Source: Desmodesmus armatus
Taxonomy: Eukaryota > Chlorophyta > Chlorophyceae > Sphaeropleales > Scenedesmaceae
Reading direction: 5' to 3'
DNA length: 64,000 nucleotides
NCBI GenBank assembly: GCA_007449985.2
Contig: VIIQ02000128.1
Coordinates: forward strand, 62,001 to 126,000
The notes under the pieces are model-generated. The model worked only from the letters and a program-made list of their open reading frames with translations. It did no database searches and was not told the DNA's origin. The translations under genes and the position numbers were made by a program. Shown piece after piece: positions 26,105-37,600 of this stretch. Positions within the stretch are counted from its first letter, which is position 1; every line of letters begins with the position of its first letter.

Positions 26105-27337
26105 TCCCATGCAACAGGCTGGCAGGCCTGAGGATGAGGACTGGTGCTATCCAAGTATTGTCAGAAGGCTGCATGGTGTTATTTTTATGCTATGGCAAAT
26201 CGGCAGCCGCAGTGCAGAGTTGCTGCACACATCTGCAGCAGACACCTGCTGCAACGCTTTTGCACAGACCAAGTTGATGCGCAAGCCAATAGTAGCAGCT
26301 GCAGAGCAGCCCCTCCAGATGTACACACCTCTGCAGCAGCACAAAAGGGATGGTACTGGTGCAGTATTGATCCTGATTGCTCAAGTGCTGCGATGTGCTT
26401 CACTGCACATGGACCAATAGTTCCTAGCCAGGAACACAGTGATGTTTAGCCGGACCTCACCAAGCAGACACTCAGCCCTCCGCAGCTGCTGATCCCTCAG
26501 TGGGAAACGTTGTGGTCTCGGTTGAGTTTGGTTGGTTCTGGGTTGGGTGATATCGTTACACTGTAATCAATCCATGTAACTGTCACAAGCGACCTAGGTG
26601 TCAGGCCTGACAGGCTTCTAGGTCCGACCTTCAACGCAGCTCTTCCCACAGCATCTTCCAGCTCTCAACATTGGTTGCCTAAACGGTTGACTGGATGCAT
26701 TCGCCTGGATTTACGCAGTTTTCTCGAACCAGAACCAAGCAGCCCTGAAGAGCGCCAAACCACCATGCACCCGTAAAAGCCAGCACCTGCCACCCATGTT
26801 TGAGTGAGTTGAACAAGATTTGATGCGAAATTCGATAGTTCACCCGGCAGCTGCAACTGAGGGCTGCGGACAGTAGCTGCACCTGGAACAGTCACCGCTG
26901 TGGGCTTTCAATTTCCTCCGCCCCATACATCGAGTGGTATGTCCGCATCCACTTTCATGCGCACTTTGTGCTTGATTGAATCTTACCAGCAGCTGCAGCA
27001 TGTCTTGCCTGCCTGTGGCAGTCATTGGCAGCAGTATGGTGGTTGCCACTGGCAGTGCTGTCAGAAGGACAGAAATGCAGCATCTTGGCGCTTGTGAGCA
27101 GCTGTCAGCAATAGGGAAAGGCAAATGGTACATGCGGCTCAGCAGTGACAGCAGGAGCAGGAGCCAGAGGGAGGAGGAGCAGGAGCCAGAGGGATTAAGA
27201 GGAAGCCAAGGGAGACCAGGATGGGACGGAGGCAACCCTGTATGTGGAGCTACCGTCGCACCATGCACCTGGAGGAGCTCGAAGATACCGCCCAAAGATA
27301 AGTGCCTGCTGGGGGCCATCTGCTTGGGCACACTCTT

Positions 27338-27465
27338 ACCTAGCTGGCAGTGCAGTCAAGCTGCAGTCCCTAGTGTCGCTGCTAGCCATGTTGGATGCTT
27401 CGCTGGTCGATCGGTTGACCACCCGCCCTGACACATGATAAGGCGTTGTTACCAGGCTGCAGCGG
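27338..27465 (+). repeat. Direct repeat copy 1 with a conserved short frame
   Basis: About 125 bp nearly repeated at 27893-28020. Both copies keep the same reading frame and the same stop codon: LAGSAVKLQSLVSLLAMLDA here against LAGSAVQLQSLVSLLALLDA in the second copy, each then continuing SLVDRLT.RPDT before the stop. Differences are few and conservative, so this may be a duplicated 3' exon. No upstream exon could be linked. Confidence 0.6.
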
Positions 27466-27892
27466 CACTAGGACTGCAGCAACTGCACTTTGCATCCCTT
27501 GAAATACTCTGGCAGGGACAGCTCACAGTCAGCCAGCACTGCTGCTACTTTGTATGACAACAATTAGTAGAGTTGAATGTGCACAGCTCTCCCCCACGCC
27601 GCAACATGCCCAGCAGCACAGCTGGACTTGAGCCGCCAACTCTGCCCAGCATGACGCACGCAGGCCTTGCTGTGACGTTGTGCGCTGTGGCCTCACACAT
27701 GCTGGTGCTGCTTGTGTTCCTGTATGCCCATTTTCTTGTGGTATGCAGGTGCAAAGAGCTCGAAGAGAAGTGGCACCTTGTGTCTGTCACCCACTGGGTG
27801 ACCTGGAGCCTCTTTCTTATGACAAGTGTGTTCATGCTCAAGATAAGTGTATGCTTTTGGGGGTTGGCGGCATAGGCATGTGCGCCACTCAT

Positions 27893-28020
27893 AGCCTAGC
27901 TGGCAGTGCAGTCCAGCTGCAGTCCCTAGTGTCGCTGCTAGCCCTGTTGGACGCATCGCTGGTCGATCGGTTGACCGCCCGCCCTGACACATGATAAGGC
28001 TTTGTTACCAGGCTGCAGCT
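27893..28020 (+). repeat. Direct repeat copy 2 with a conserved short frame
   Basis: Second copy of the repeat at 27338. The same C-terminal frame ends in RLTARPDT and a TGA, followed in both copies by the same TAAGGC and a shared GTTACCAGGCTGCAGC stretch. Upstream of the repeat the two copies diverge quickly. Confidence 0.6.
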
Positions 28021-28149
28021 ACGCAAGGACTGCAGCAGCTGCACTCTGCATCAACAAGCACCCGCACTGGCATGAACAGCTGGCATGGACCAAAACTCTT
28101 GCTACCATTGCCCTCACGGCAATATGACGGTCATATTGTGTGACTCAGT

Positions 28150-29000
28150 CGTGTGACTTGCACAACCCCGCCCCACTTAGCATCACACTCAGCAGCACAG
28201 CTGGACTTGAGTCGCCAACTCAGCCCAGTACATTGCACGTATATGTGGTTGTGGTGACGCGCGCTGCTGCCTCCAACATGCTGCTGCTGCTTGTCTGCTG
28301 CACTTGCCTGCTTGTGTTGTTTGCTTGTGCTTGCTGCATGCAGGTTCGTTGCTCAAGCAGAGCATGAACCCAGACCGTGGGTGGATGATCTTGCACTGCT
28401 GTGGTGCCAAACTGACGGCACTTAGAACATCCACCCCCACGCAGACAAGTGCAAGGCCACTGTCAACAGGTGTGCAGCCGCCAACTCAGCCCACTACTTT
28501 GCACACACACATGGTGGTGGCGCGCACTGCTGTCTTGAAACATGCTGTTGCTGTTTGTGTGCTGCACTTGCCTGCCCGTGCTGTTAAGCTGCTTGTCCTT
28601 GCTGCATGCAGGTCCGTTGCTCGCGCAGAGCGCACGTCCAGGCCCTGGGTGGACGATCTTGCACTGGCCGTGGTGGCAAACCGACGGCACTTAGAACATC
28701 AACCCCCACGCAGACAAGTGCAAGGCCACTGTCAACAGGTGTGCAGCCGCCAACTCAGCCCACTACTTTGCACACAAACCTGCTTGTGGTGCGCGCTGCT
28801 GTCTCAATCATGCCGTTGCTTGTGTGCTGCACTTGCCTGCTTGTGTTGTTGCGCTGCGTATGCTTGCTGCATGCAGGTCCGTTGCTCACACAGAGAACAC
28901 GTCCAGGCCCTGCCCGCCGCAGCTACCTGACGGCACTGAACTGAAACCCGCTGCAGATGAGTGCAGGGCCACTGTCCACAGTTGCGGATGAGCATGCTCT
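28150..29000 (+). repeat. ~270-bp tandem repeat with an exon-like core, 3 diverged copies
   Basis: Three units, with exon-like cores starting near 28346, 28614 and 28877. In each, TTGCTGCATGCAG (a good acceptor) is followed by an open stretch; in the middle copy this reads SVARAERTSRPWVDDLALAV and continues to a CAACAG|GTGTGC donor-like end. The first copy carries an indel and a stop and the third is strongly diverged. The spacer motif CAGCCGCCAACTCAGCCCAC recurs at ~28470 and ~28747, with weaker forms at ~28211 and ~27631. Confidence 0.7.
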
Positions 29001-29144
29001 TTGCGCAAAGAGGCTGCAACCTGCAGTGACAGCAGCAAGACAAGGAGGGAGATGGAGCCCAGGACACAACAGCATGATGAAGAACTTCATCACTGCCTGA
29101 GGCGGCCTGGGCAGGGAAAGGGGAGGAAGTGACTACACGTGTGT

Positions 29145-29390
29145 CCTGCCTGCCGCAACATCGCCGCCGTTGTGGGGGCGCTTGTATCTGTTTCCTGCCT
29201 GCCGCAACATCGCCGCCTTTGTGGGGGTGCTTGCATGTGTTTCTTGCCTGCCGCAACACCACCGCCTTTGTGGGGGTGCTTGCCTGTGTTTCCTGCCTGC
29301 CGCAACACCACCGTCTTTTTGGGGGTGCTTGCATGTGTCTCCTGCCTGCCGCAACACCACCGCCTCCGTGGGGGTGCTTGCATGTGTGTT
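29145..29390 (+). repeat. 49-bp minisatellite, five copies
   Basis: Units beginning CCTGCCTGCCGCAACA start at 29145, 29194, 29243, 29292 and 29341, exactly 49 bp apart, with a few substitutions per copy. 49 is not a multiple of three, so the frames that run through it shift in every unit and are not protein repeats. Confidence 0.95.
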
Positions 29391-31103
29391 TCTTATTTTT
29401 TTGGTGTGATGTGTGTCCTTTTCCTCTCGACGCAGCAACAGGTACAGCAACAGAGATGAAGGAGCATATCCACAAGCAGCAGCAGCAGGGTTCAGCGCCT
29501 GCAGCAGCAGCAGCACCACACAACAAAAGCTCTCAGCAGAAGCAGCACATGCCTGAAGGACGGATAGCAGCAGCAGATGCAGCAACAAAGCGTGAAGAAT
29601 CAGATCACAAGCAGCCGCCGCCGCAGCAGCAGAATACAGCAGCAGCAGCACAAGCACGGTGAAAGCTCCAGCAGGAGCAGCGATTTCCTTACGAGGTGCG
29701 CTGGGGAGCACTGAGGGTGAGTGGCAGGTTATGTCACAGAATGGTGCACTGAGGGACCCTCAGATGCGGCAGCTGTGGGGCAGGAGGCAGCAGTAGCGTG
29801 GGTGGTGGTTGATGCTTAGTGCCCTGGCAAGGCAGTGCTCCTGGTGGTGGTTGCTGGATGTATGAGACTCAACATGCACTCTGGGCTGGATTCCTTGCGG
29901 TTACCTGTGAATCGATCATTGGGTGGTACCCAGCATTTGGCTCTGCCCCGGCTGCTGTTGGGCGGAAAAACATCAAGGTTGTGCAGTGCACCAAGCATGC
30001 AGGGGGATCCTGCATCGTTGCGCTTGTGCAACACACAAATGGGATGCAGGCTGCATGCAGTGGCAGCCTGGCAGCTGACCTTCAAGGTCACCGATGGATA
30101 GCCTCCGGATGCCGCCGCGGCCGCCGCCGCCTTTGCAGCAAGGGGGTGCAGGGCACAGCAGCGCTCTGGCACCAAAGGTGGAGGGCAGAACGAGCACTTG
30201 AGCGGCACCATATGGCATAGTGTGTTCACTCCCCTTGCTGGTCTGGTTCCAGACTGCCAATTCTGAACATCAGGGATTTACCTTCCATTGTGGAGGTTGC
30301 GCCTTCACGCACTTGGCACCACCGCCTGCCCTGCTTGCCGGTACATGTGGCCGTGGGCAGCTCTGAGCGCTCATGGGTGCCCAGATAGCCACTTCCCCAT
30401 ATGGTCTCTTTGTGTTGGCGGCAATTGGATGGGTTGCTGTTGTGGTGCTTTATGTGCGTGTTGTCACCTGTACACTCCAGGGCAACACTGGGCCAAACAT
30501 CACATATGTGTAGTATGTTGTGTGGTGTGATTTGTGACTCATATGGGTGAAAACTTTGATTCATCCATACCCAACTTCAAGCACACATTTCCTTGTACGG
30601 CATACAGACCCAGCACACATTGTGTGCGCCTATTTGTGTTTGGTACCGTACTTTGACCGCCCAAAGTTCTTGGCTGCGTCAACACGCGGCTGTGCACCAG
30701 CAACTCAGCCTCTGGTTCAACGCTTTGCTGCGTCAGCGTTTAGCAGCTGACCCACTGCCTGTGACTGGGCCATTGGCTGCAGCACTGCCCCAAAGGGTTA
30801 TTTACGGTGCAACAACGCAAATCAGCAAGCAACGTTCTGCCAAGTCATGACACAATGTGATCTGCATCACTGACTGGACCGGCCCCACCAACAGTGCCGG
30901 TGCGGGGCCCAGCGACATGCTGTGGCCGGTGCTATGTACCTGTGCATATGATTGTCAAACGTGATTTATTTGTTAGGGGATGAATTCAATCCAATTGACT
31001 AAAATGCATAACAGTCAACGCTGACAGGCTAGTTTCAGGGTAGTTTCGAGGCTCTCGCAGCAGTCCCCGGAACCCTCCATCGCAGTCAGAAGACATTGTG
31101 GAA

Positions 31104-31469
31104 TCAATCTACAGCCAATTGCGACAATCGGAACGCCTTGTTTGCGATCTGGACTTCCTTCCCCCGACCATATAGACCGACCTGGAGTGGCTTTCCTTGC
31201 GCAACGTGAGTATCAAAGCTGAAGAGGATTAGATCAGCAACGTTTCGATGCGCCAGTTGCCTTGCGGCTTGCTGCTGCTGTTCAAACGAGTGGCCAGAGG
31301 TCCCGGCATTGTGGGCGCGACGAAAGCCCAAAGTACGCTTCATTCTGCGTTCGAGGTTGTCTGTCACGCATACGTTCAGGGTTTGGGGCTGATCTGTGCG
31401 ATCCTGCGGCAGGGCGGGACAGTGTTGCTGTTGTACTGTCTTACTGTTGCCCCCTCCACCCCCCACCAT
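31104..31469 (-). CDS. Unidentified low-GC open frame, possible exon
   Basis: 121-codon frame without family match. From ~31406 an acceptor-like CTGCCGCAG is followed by DRTDQPQTLNVCVTDNLERR and later VADLILFSFDTHVAQGK and LQVGLYGRGKEVQIANKAF. Base composition is lower in GC than the genes around it, and the frame has no CAG-type low complexity except one QQQQ. It lies upstream of, and opposite to, the LRR gene. It could be an exon of an unrecognised minus-strand gene or a transposon relic. The evidence for expression is weak. Confidence 0.22.
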   Translation of the reverse strand: MVGGGGGNSKTVQQQHCPALPQDRTDQPQTLNVCVTDNLERRMKRTLGFRRAHNAGTSGHSFEQQQQAARQLAHRNVADLILFSFDTHVAQGKPLQVGLYGRGKEVQIANKAFRLSQLAVD

Positions 31470-31604
31470 TCATCTCGCCTGCCGTCTACAGGTTGTGCTG
31501 TTTGAGCGTGCAGCATTCCACATCCGAGGAGCTCAAGTAGTGTCAGGCCTTTTCAGTGCACAGTAGCAGTGGGCCCCACCTGAAACAGTCACAGGTGGTT
31601 GGAA

Positions 31605-34600
31605 ATGGGCCCCACCCGGCAGTGCCAGCTCCGGCGTAAGCCACTGCCAGCAGCTGTGTCCCTTGCTGTACTGTTGGCAACATCAGCACAGCTGGTGTGT
31701 GCAGTCAGCACAGCACCAGAGCCAGCCAAAGCCTCCACACAGGACCCTGTCAAGTTCCAGAGCATCCCCGCCATGCCGGGCTGCAGCAGTAGGGACAACA
31801 GCGGCAAGCAGACCAGATCTCTGGACCCTGAGCTTCAGCACTGCAGTTGGTCGGTTCAGATGCAGCGTCAGTCGTCCCGCTGGTATGCTTTTGAGGTTGC
31901 GCCAGAGGTGGCCAACAACATGAGCGTGGTCATCATGGCACGGGCAGTCTCTGGCCAGATCACAATGTAAGTTGGGGGCCCAAGCAGGCAGGCAGCCTGG
32001 TAGGCAGGATAGCGGTGTAATACCTTGATACCAGCTGCACAACGATGCTGCAGCATGCAGCACTTTCAACTTGGCCTGGGGGTGAACTGACCAAGCCACA
32101 CCGAGCAGCAGACGATGTTGCAGGTTTCAGCCAGCGCAACAGTTGCGCTGACATGCGCATACAAAACCTGCGCTGGAACCGCATCGCTTTCATCCGCTTG
32201 TCATGTGATTTGTGCCTGCCTGCAGGGCTTTGTGGGGCCCTGGCAGCGACCCCATCAGGTCCGTGCCCACCCAAGTGGGCACCAACTACATGGAGTGGCC
32301 AGGCCTGAAGGAGCTCGACCAGGAGGATGGGCAAGCAGGTAACAAACGACGATGCTGCATAGGGTTCAAAACGCATAAATCACATAAATCCGCAGTGACC
32401 AACTCAATTTAGTGAAGTATAAAGAGATTCCATCCCTACCGGCACCAAGCGGTTGCACGGCAGCTTCCTGTGTGTCAGCCTGACACATGCGCGCCGCTGC
32501 TGCCTGTTGCACTGAGGTGCTCAGTGAGCACCTCAGTGCTCCTCTTTCAGAAAGCTGGGCAGACACTTAGCTGGCTGCCTGAGGGATTGCTCGGCTCTAA
32601 GTGCCGCTGTGGTTTTCGCTGTTTGGGGTCCTTTTCAGGCTGGACAGCAGGGGTGCAGAGCAGCGACTGCAGCAGCGCAAGGCCATCAGAAAGGCTCAGA
32701 TATGCGCTGGCCACAGGGAGGTGTATGCCAACCGCTGTGTTTGTTGCTTGCACCATGCTGCTGCGCGCAGGTGGTGGTCATGCCTCCCTGGCCTCTGAGC
32801 AGCAGTACCTGTTCTTATCCCACCGTGGAGACAAGCCTCTGCTGGTGGGGCAGTACGTTGTTGTTATTCAGGCGGACATGGGACAGCCCCTGGTGTCTGT
32901 TGAGGTGCGCTGGGGCCCTTTGATGCTGTCAGCAGCTCTACAGTGCTGCTGCAGTGCGATACAGTGTGCCATGATCATGGGGGTTAGTTACAGGGGTGTT
33001 ACTTCCGGTTCCATTGAGGCAGCCCACACGCAAGGGAGTGCCTGATTTGCACACAGCTCATTGTGGGTGTATGTGTAGTGTATAGCTCTCCCAGCCCTGG
33101 TGTCTGTTGAGGTGCGCTGGTGCTGCTAGCAGCTCTGCAACACTGGTACTGCGCAACACTGTGTGCAGCTAGCATAGGGTCATGCCTGTGGCTTGAATGC
33201 CGCCCGGACGCAAGGAAACAGCTGACTTCCATGCACCATCAAGGATTATTTGTGATAGCATCATGACCATAGGCCTGCAGGGAGTTGTGATAGGGTTTCA
33301 AGCACCCCCCCCCCCCCACCCACAGCCCTCCCTGCCCTGTACACACCAGAACCCACAGCCATTCCAGAACCAGCTCAGCCACTCTGTCGACTTGCACAAT
33401 GTATGTCATATCCTGCAGGTCAGCACATCCAGCAGTCACACCCCGGCTGCTGCAGCTCTGCTGCCTGATGACGTTTCTGCAGCAACCTGACATTGTGTCA
33501 CCTGTCATATCCTGCAGGTCAGCACACCCAGCAGCATGACTCAGCTAGTGGCAGATGAGCAGGAGGCACTGAAGGGCCTTGTGGAGGCCTGCTGCCTGTT
33601 GACATTTTTGACATAGATTGTCATTTTCCCGTCATTTCCTGCAGGTCAGCACGCCCAGCAGCATCACTCAGCTAGTGGCAGATGAGCAGGAGGCACTGAA
33701 GGGCCTTGTGGAGGCCTGCTGCCTGTTGACATTTTTGAAATAAACTGTCATTTTCCTGTCATTTCCTGCAGGTCAGCACGCCCAGCAGCATGACTCAGCT
33801 AGTGGCAGACGAGCAGGAGGCACTGAAGGGCCTTGTGGAGGCCTGCTGCCCAGGGCTGGGGGCACCAGGCAGCCCTGAGGCCCGCGCAGCAGAGGCAGCA
33901 GCTGCAGCAGGGCTCGGCACTGTCAGCAGCTGGTGCAGCTCCGTGGGCAAGGCAGTGACATACGACCTGAGGCAGTGGTAGGTCCCTCTCTGCTACCTGA
34001 GTGTGTGTCAACAGAGGGAGTACTTGGATAAAATGCAAGCTCACTAAGGCTGTCCTACTAGATAGGCAAGCAACAGTGACGTAATCCCTCAGTACTGGGC
34101 AGTGCGTCGGTGTGTGTGTAGGGGGGGGGGAGCAGAGCAGTTTGCACTGATTGATGCTTTGGTCAGATGGAGACGTGGCGTTATAGGGCGGCGTGGCGTG
34201 TTGTGCATCTTCTGGCCTTAAGGGGGAAGGAATCAATTGATTGGGGTGGCGGGATTGAGCTGCACAAGGGTCTGCTGGCCACGCTTTGCACTTGTTCTAC
34301 AACCTCCAGGTTCCCAGGGATGCACTGCACCAACTAGGCCCAATGCTGCCCTGGCCCGGTCAACTGTAGGGCCTGCTGTACTCCAGGGATCCAGCAAGGT
34401 TGGTCCTGGGGAGGACGATCAGGGCAACACTAGGCCATGTGGCCAAGGTTAAAAACTGTTGGTATTCAAATGGTCGATCTTTTTTTCGCTATCCGGTTAG
34501 ATTCGGAACTGCAGAAACTTTGCAATCGATCTGCCGACACAGATTTTCTGCAGCAATTGCTGCAGTCGGCTTTGACACCGCATGCATAGAAAACGTTTCT

Positions 34601-37600
34601 TTGTATGTCTTAGACCATACCTCAGCGATGGCGTCACCTAAAAGTTTGTGTAGCGTCCATGATGGGTGCTGCAGCTTTCGGGCGGGCTGGGGTGCTGCTG
34701 CAAGCCACCAGAGAGCTTCACACAGCAAACCAAGCAGTTCAGAGCACGCAACATCGATAAACAGCTTCTAAAGACGGACGTTCGCTACTCGTACACCCTT
34801 TATATGGCACTGAGCAAGGTGCACATCGGTCACTCTGTGGTCGCACCCAGTGGTGCCACCCATAAGAGAAAAGTTTTGAGTTTGGCCAAATCAGTTCGCA
34901 GGTGGTCTAAGGACACCCAAAGGACTATGACTCTACATTCTAGTGCCAAACAGCCTCAGCAATGCTAATTGTATCCTTCCCCCTTAACTTGTGGAACATC
35001 AGTCACATCAGGGATGGACACAGTATGATACTGCTGTGCATGCCGGTGGTGATGCTGGTGCTGGTGCTGCTGCAGGTACGCTGACATCTGCCACGTTGCA
35101 CCCAATGTGTGCAGCAAGGACGGCCACCTGCAGCGCCTGATGCTGCCACCATATGCACTGCGCTGCAGCGTCTTCCCGAAGGTACGGCATGGTGCACAAG
35201 CCCGGGTGCACTGCATGTTGGTTTTCGCACAAGTTGGAAGGGAAATGGAACTGCCGCTGCATCATGCTGCATCTGTGCTGTCATTCTCTCTATCCTCGGC
35301 CTTTTCATATCTTGGAGGTACTCTGGAAGGTGAAGGGTAAAGCACTGCATGTTCTTGCTGTCATCCCAACCATGCTGCAGCAAAGAGCCAGTGTCAGTGT
35401 GTGCCTTGGTCAGTAGTTCAGGATGCCTGCGCTGCACTCTCCTACAAGCTGTAGGCTGTCCTCTGATCTGCACACACTCGGCTCTGTTCCAGCTGCTGTC
35501 AGCACCTAACACTGGCAGCTGCCTTCAAGGCAAGTCCAGGCATGCTTCTGCTTGTGTTGTGGTCTCGCATGTGTACCACCACCAATCCAAACCAATGCCA
35601 AACCTCCACCTCAACAGGTGATTACCTGAGATTGGCTTCTGAATGGTGTCTGCATTGGTCTTTCTGTTTGTTGCGGCATGTGTCTGAATGGCAGGTTCTG
35701 GGCCGTTTCAGCCGCCTGCGACACCTGGACATGAGCTACAGTGTCGCCAAGGGGACCCTTGCTGACGTGGCAGAGGTAGTGGCACACCTGCCTGAGCTGC
35801 GGCAGCTGCACCTCAGGGGGGTGGGACTAGCTGGACCCTTTGGCTGTGAGCTGCTGGATGCTGCCAGGTAAGACATGGCTTGAGGGGGTGGAGGTGGTGT
35901 GTGTGTGTGTGGGGGGGGGGGGGGTGAACACGCTAAAAATAAATGCAAGGAGATACTGTCAGCATAACAGGGGTGTGGGTGTGAGTAATCAATGTGTGTG
36001 CTATGAGCTGCTGGATGCTGCCAGGTGAGACAGGACTTGAGGGGAGGGCGAATCACACAGGCATAAGAGAACAGAAATGTCTTCGGAACTGGAAACAGGC
36101 ACATGGCATACCATGAACAAGCATCAACCCACAAGCACACACACTGACTGCACAGTTCATCTTCATGACAGTCTTTCAAAAGATGGAGGCCCCCAGAACA
36201 ATTTGGGAATGACAAACCGCCGTTGATCGTGCTGTGTGCACCCTGCTGCGGTTTTGTCCTCTTGTATGGTGGTTCATGCGCGCAGCCAGCTGCGAGTGCT
36301 GTCTCTCTCAGACAATGACAAGCTCTCCGGCAGCCTCTCATCTTGCTGGCTTAGCCACAAGAATCTACAGGAGCTGCAGCTGGCCGGCCTTTCAGACCTC
36401 AGTGGACCCCTGCCTGATGTCACCCACAGCAGCAGCAGCAGCAGCAGTGACAGCGGCAGCAGCAGTGAGCAGCTGTGCGGCTTTGGCAAACTGAAGTATG
36501 TCAACATGGCCGGCATCATTGGAGATGCAGGGCAAGGGTTGACAGGTGAGGGGTGATGCAACTGCGGTGGCGGGAAATTGGGGAAAAAACGGGCGATGTT
36601 TTGTGTAACATCCAATTACTGGAACACATGCCTGTGAGCTTGAGAGGCCGTGGACTTTGGCATAGCATTTGTACTAAGTGTGGGGCGGCGATGCCGCCAA
36701 AGAGGTAGCCACTCTGTGTTGACTGTCCTTGCTTTACTGAAATCAGTGCACTCTTGCATGCCTTACCCCCGGGCTGTTGTGCTGTTGGGTGTGTGGGTCT
36801 CACCCTGCAGGTAACCTTCCCCCAGCCCTAGGGTTCTGCAAGGACCTCCTATACCTCGACCTGTCAGGGCACAGCCTCAGTGGAGGGCTGCCCGCCCTGC
36901 CGCCCAGCATTCAGTTCCTCAATGTCAGCAGCAACGGCCTGAGTGGGTCGCTGCCTGAGTTTGCAGTGGACGCACAGCTGCAGTACCTGGACCTGTCTTT
37001 CAACAGGTGGGCTCGGGTTCGCTTGTGGTGTGTTGTGTAGCAGCGCTAGGTGCTGACAGTATGCGACATGTGAAGGTGTGCAGCGCACACTGCACAGGTG
37101 CAGAAGTTCGGGGTTGAAGGTTCGGGGTTTAGGGTTTAGCATCAGCATTCAATTTCTCATGTTAGCAGCATGGCCTGAGCGGGTCGCTGCCTGAGTTTGC
37201 GGTGGATGCTCAGCTACAGTACCTGGACCTCTCCTTCAACAGGTGGGCTCAGGTTGGAGGTCAGGGCTTTTGGGTTTGTTGATGCAGCAGCACTGGCTGG
37301 TGTCGTGCATCCGATGCAGTGGGGCACATCAATGTGCGCTGCGCTTACAGATCTGAGCGAATTTGCACAGGCTCGTTAATTGGGGCGGCTGGCCTCACTG
37401 CGCTTACAAATCTGAGCGCCCCACCTCCAGATGCTGCAGGAAGGCCCTGGCATGTTCACACATGCAGGAAGCTTCCACTCACTCTTGCATGCGATTGCAT
37501 GCATCACATCTTCATCACTGATCGCCCCAATTGCTTGCCCTGCCTGCTACTTTTTCCTCGCCTTCGCACCACCAGGTTTAGCAGCACCCTTCAGGACATG

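Larger units (their letters stand above)
26105..31604. other. Gene-poor, repeat-rich interval
   Basis: No convincing complete gene. The interval holds a diverged ~130-bp direct repeat (27338/27893), a ~270-bp tandem repeat carrying an exon-like unit (28150-29000), a 49-bp minisatellite (29145-29390), and a Gln/Ala-rich open stretch ending at 29662 (HIHKQQQQGSAPAAAAAPHN and on) that could be a last exon but has no linked upstream exons I can prove. 29700-31100 shows nothing recognisable. The right end should include the promoter of the LRR gene. Confidence 0.6.

Noticed and set aside
26840..27331. Long minus-strand frame of 163 codons
   Set aside because: No recognisable motif, overlaps repeats, and composition matches non-coding DNA in this window.
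28804..29526. 240-codon minus-strand frame with repeated GRQETQAS-like units
   Set aside because: The apparent protein repeat is the 49-bp minisatellite read in shifting frames.
36984..37250. CRISPR-like spaced repeats in the LRR region
   Set aside because: Only two copies, coding sequence, eukaryotic splice sites; explained by exon-edge duplication.
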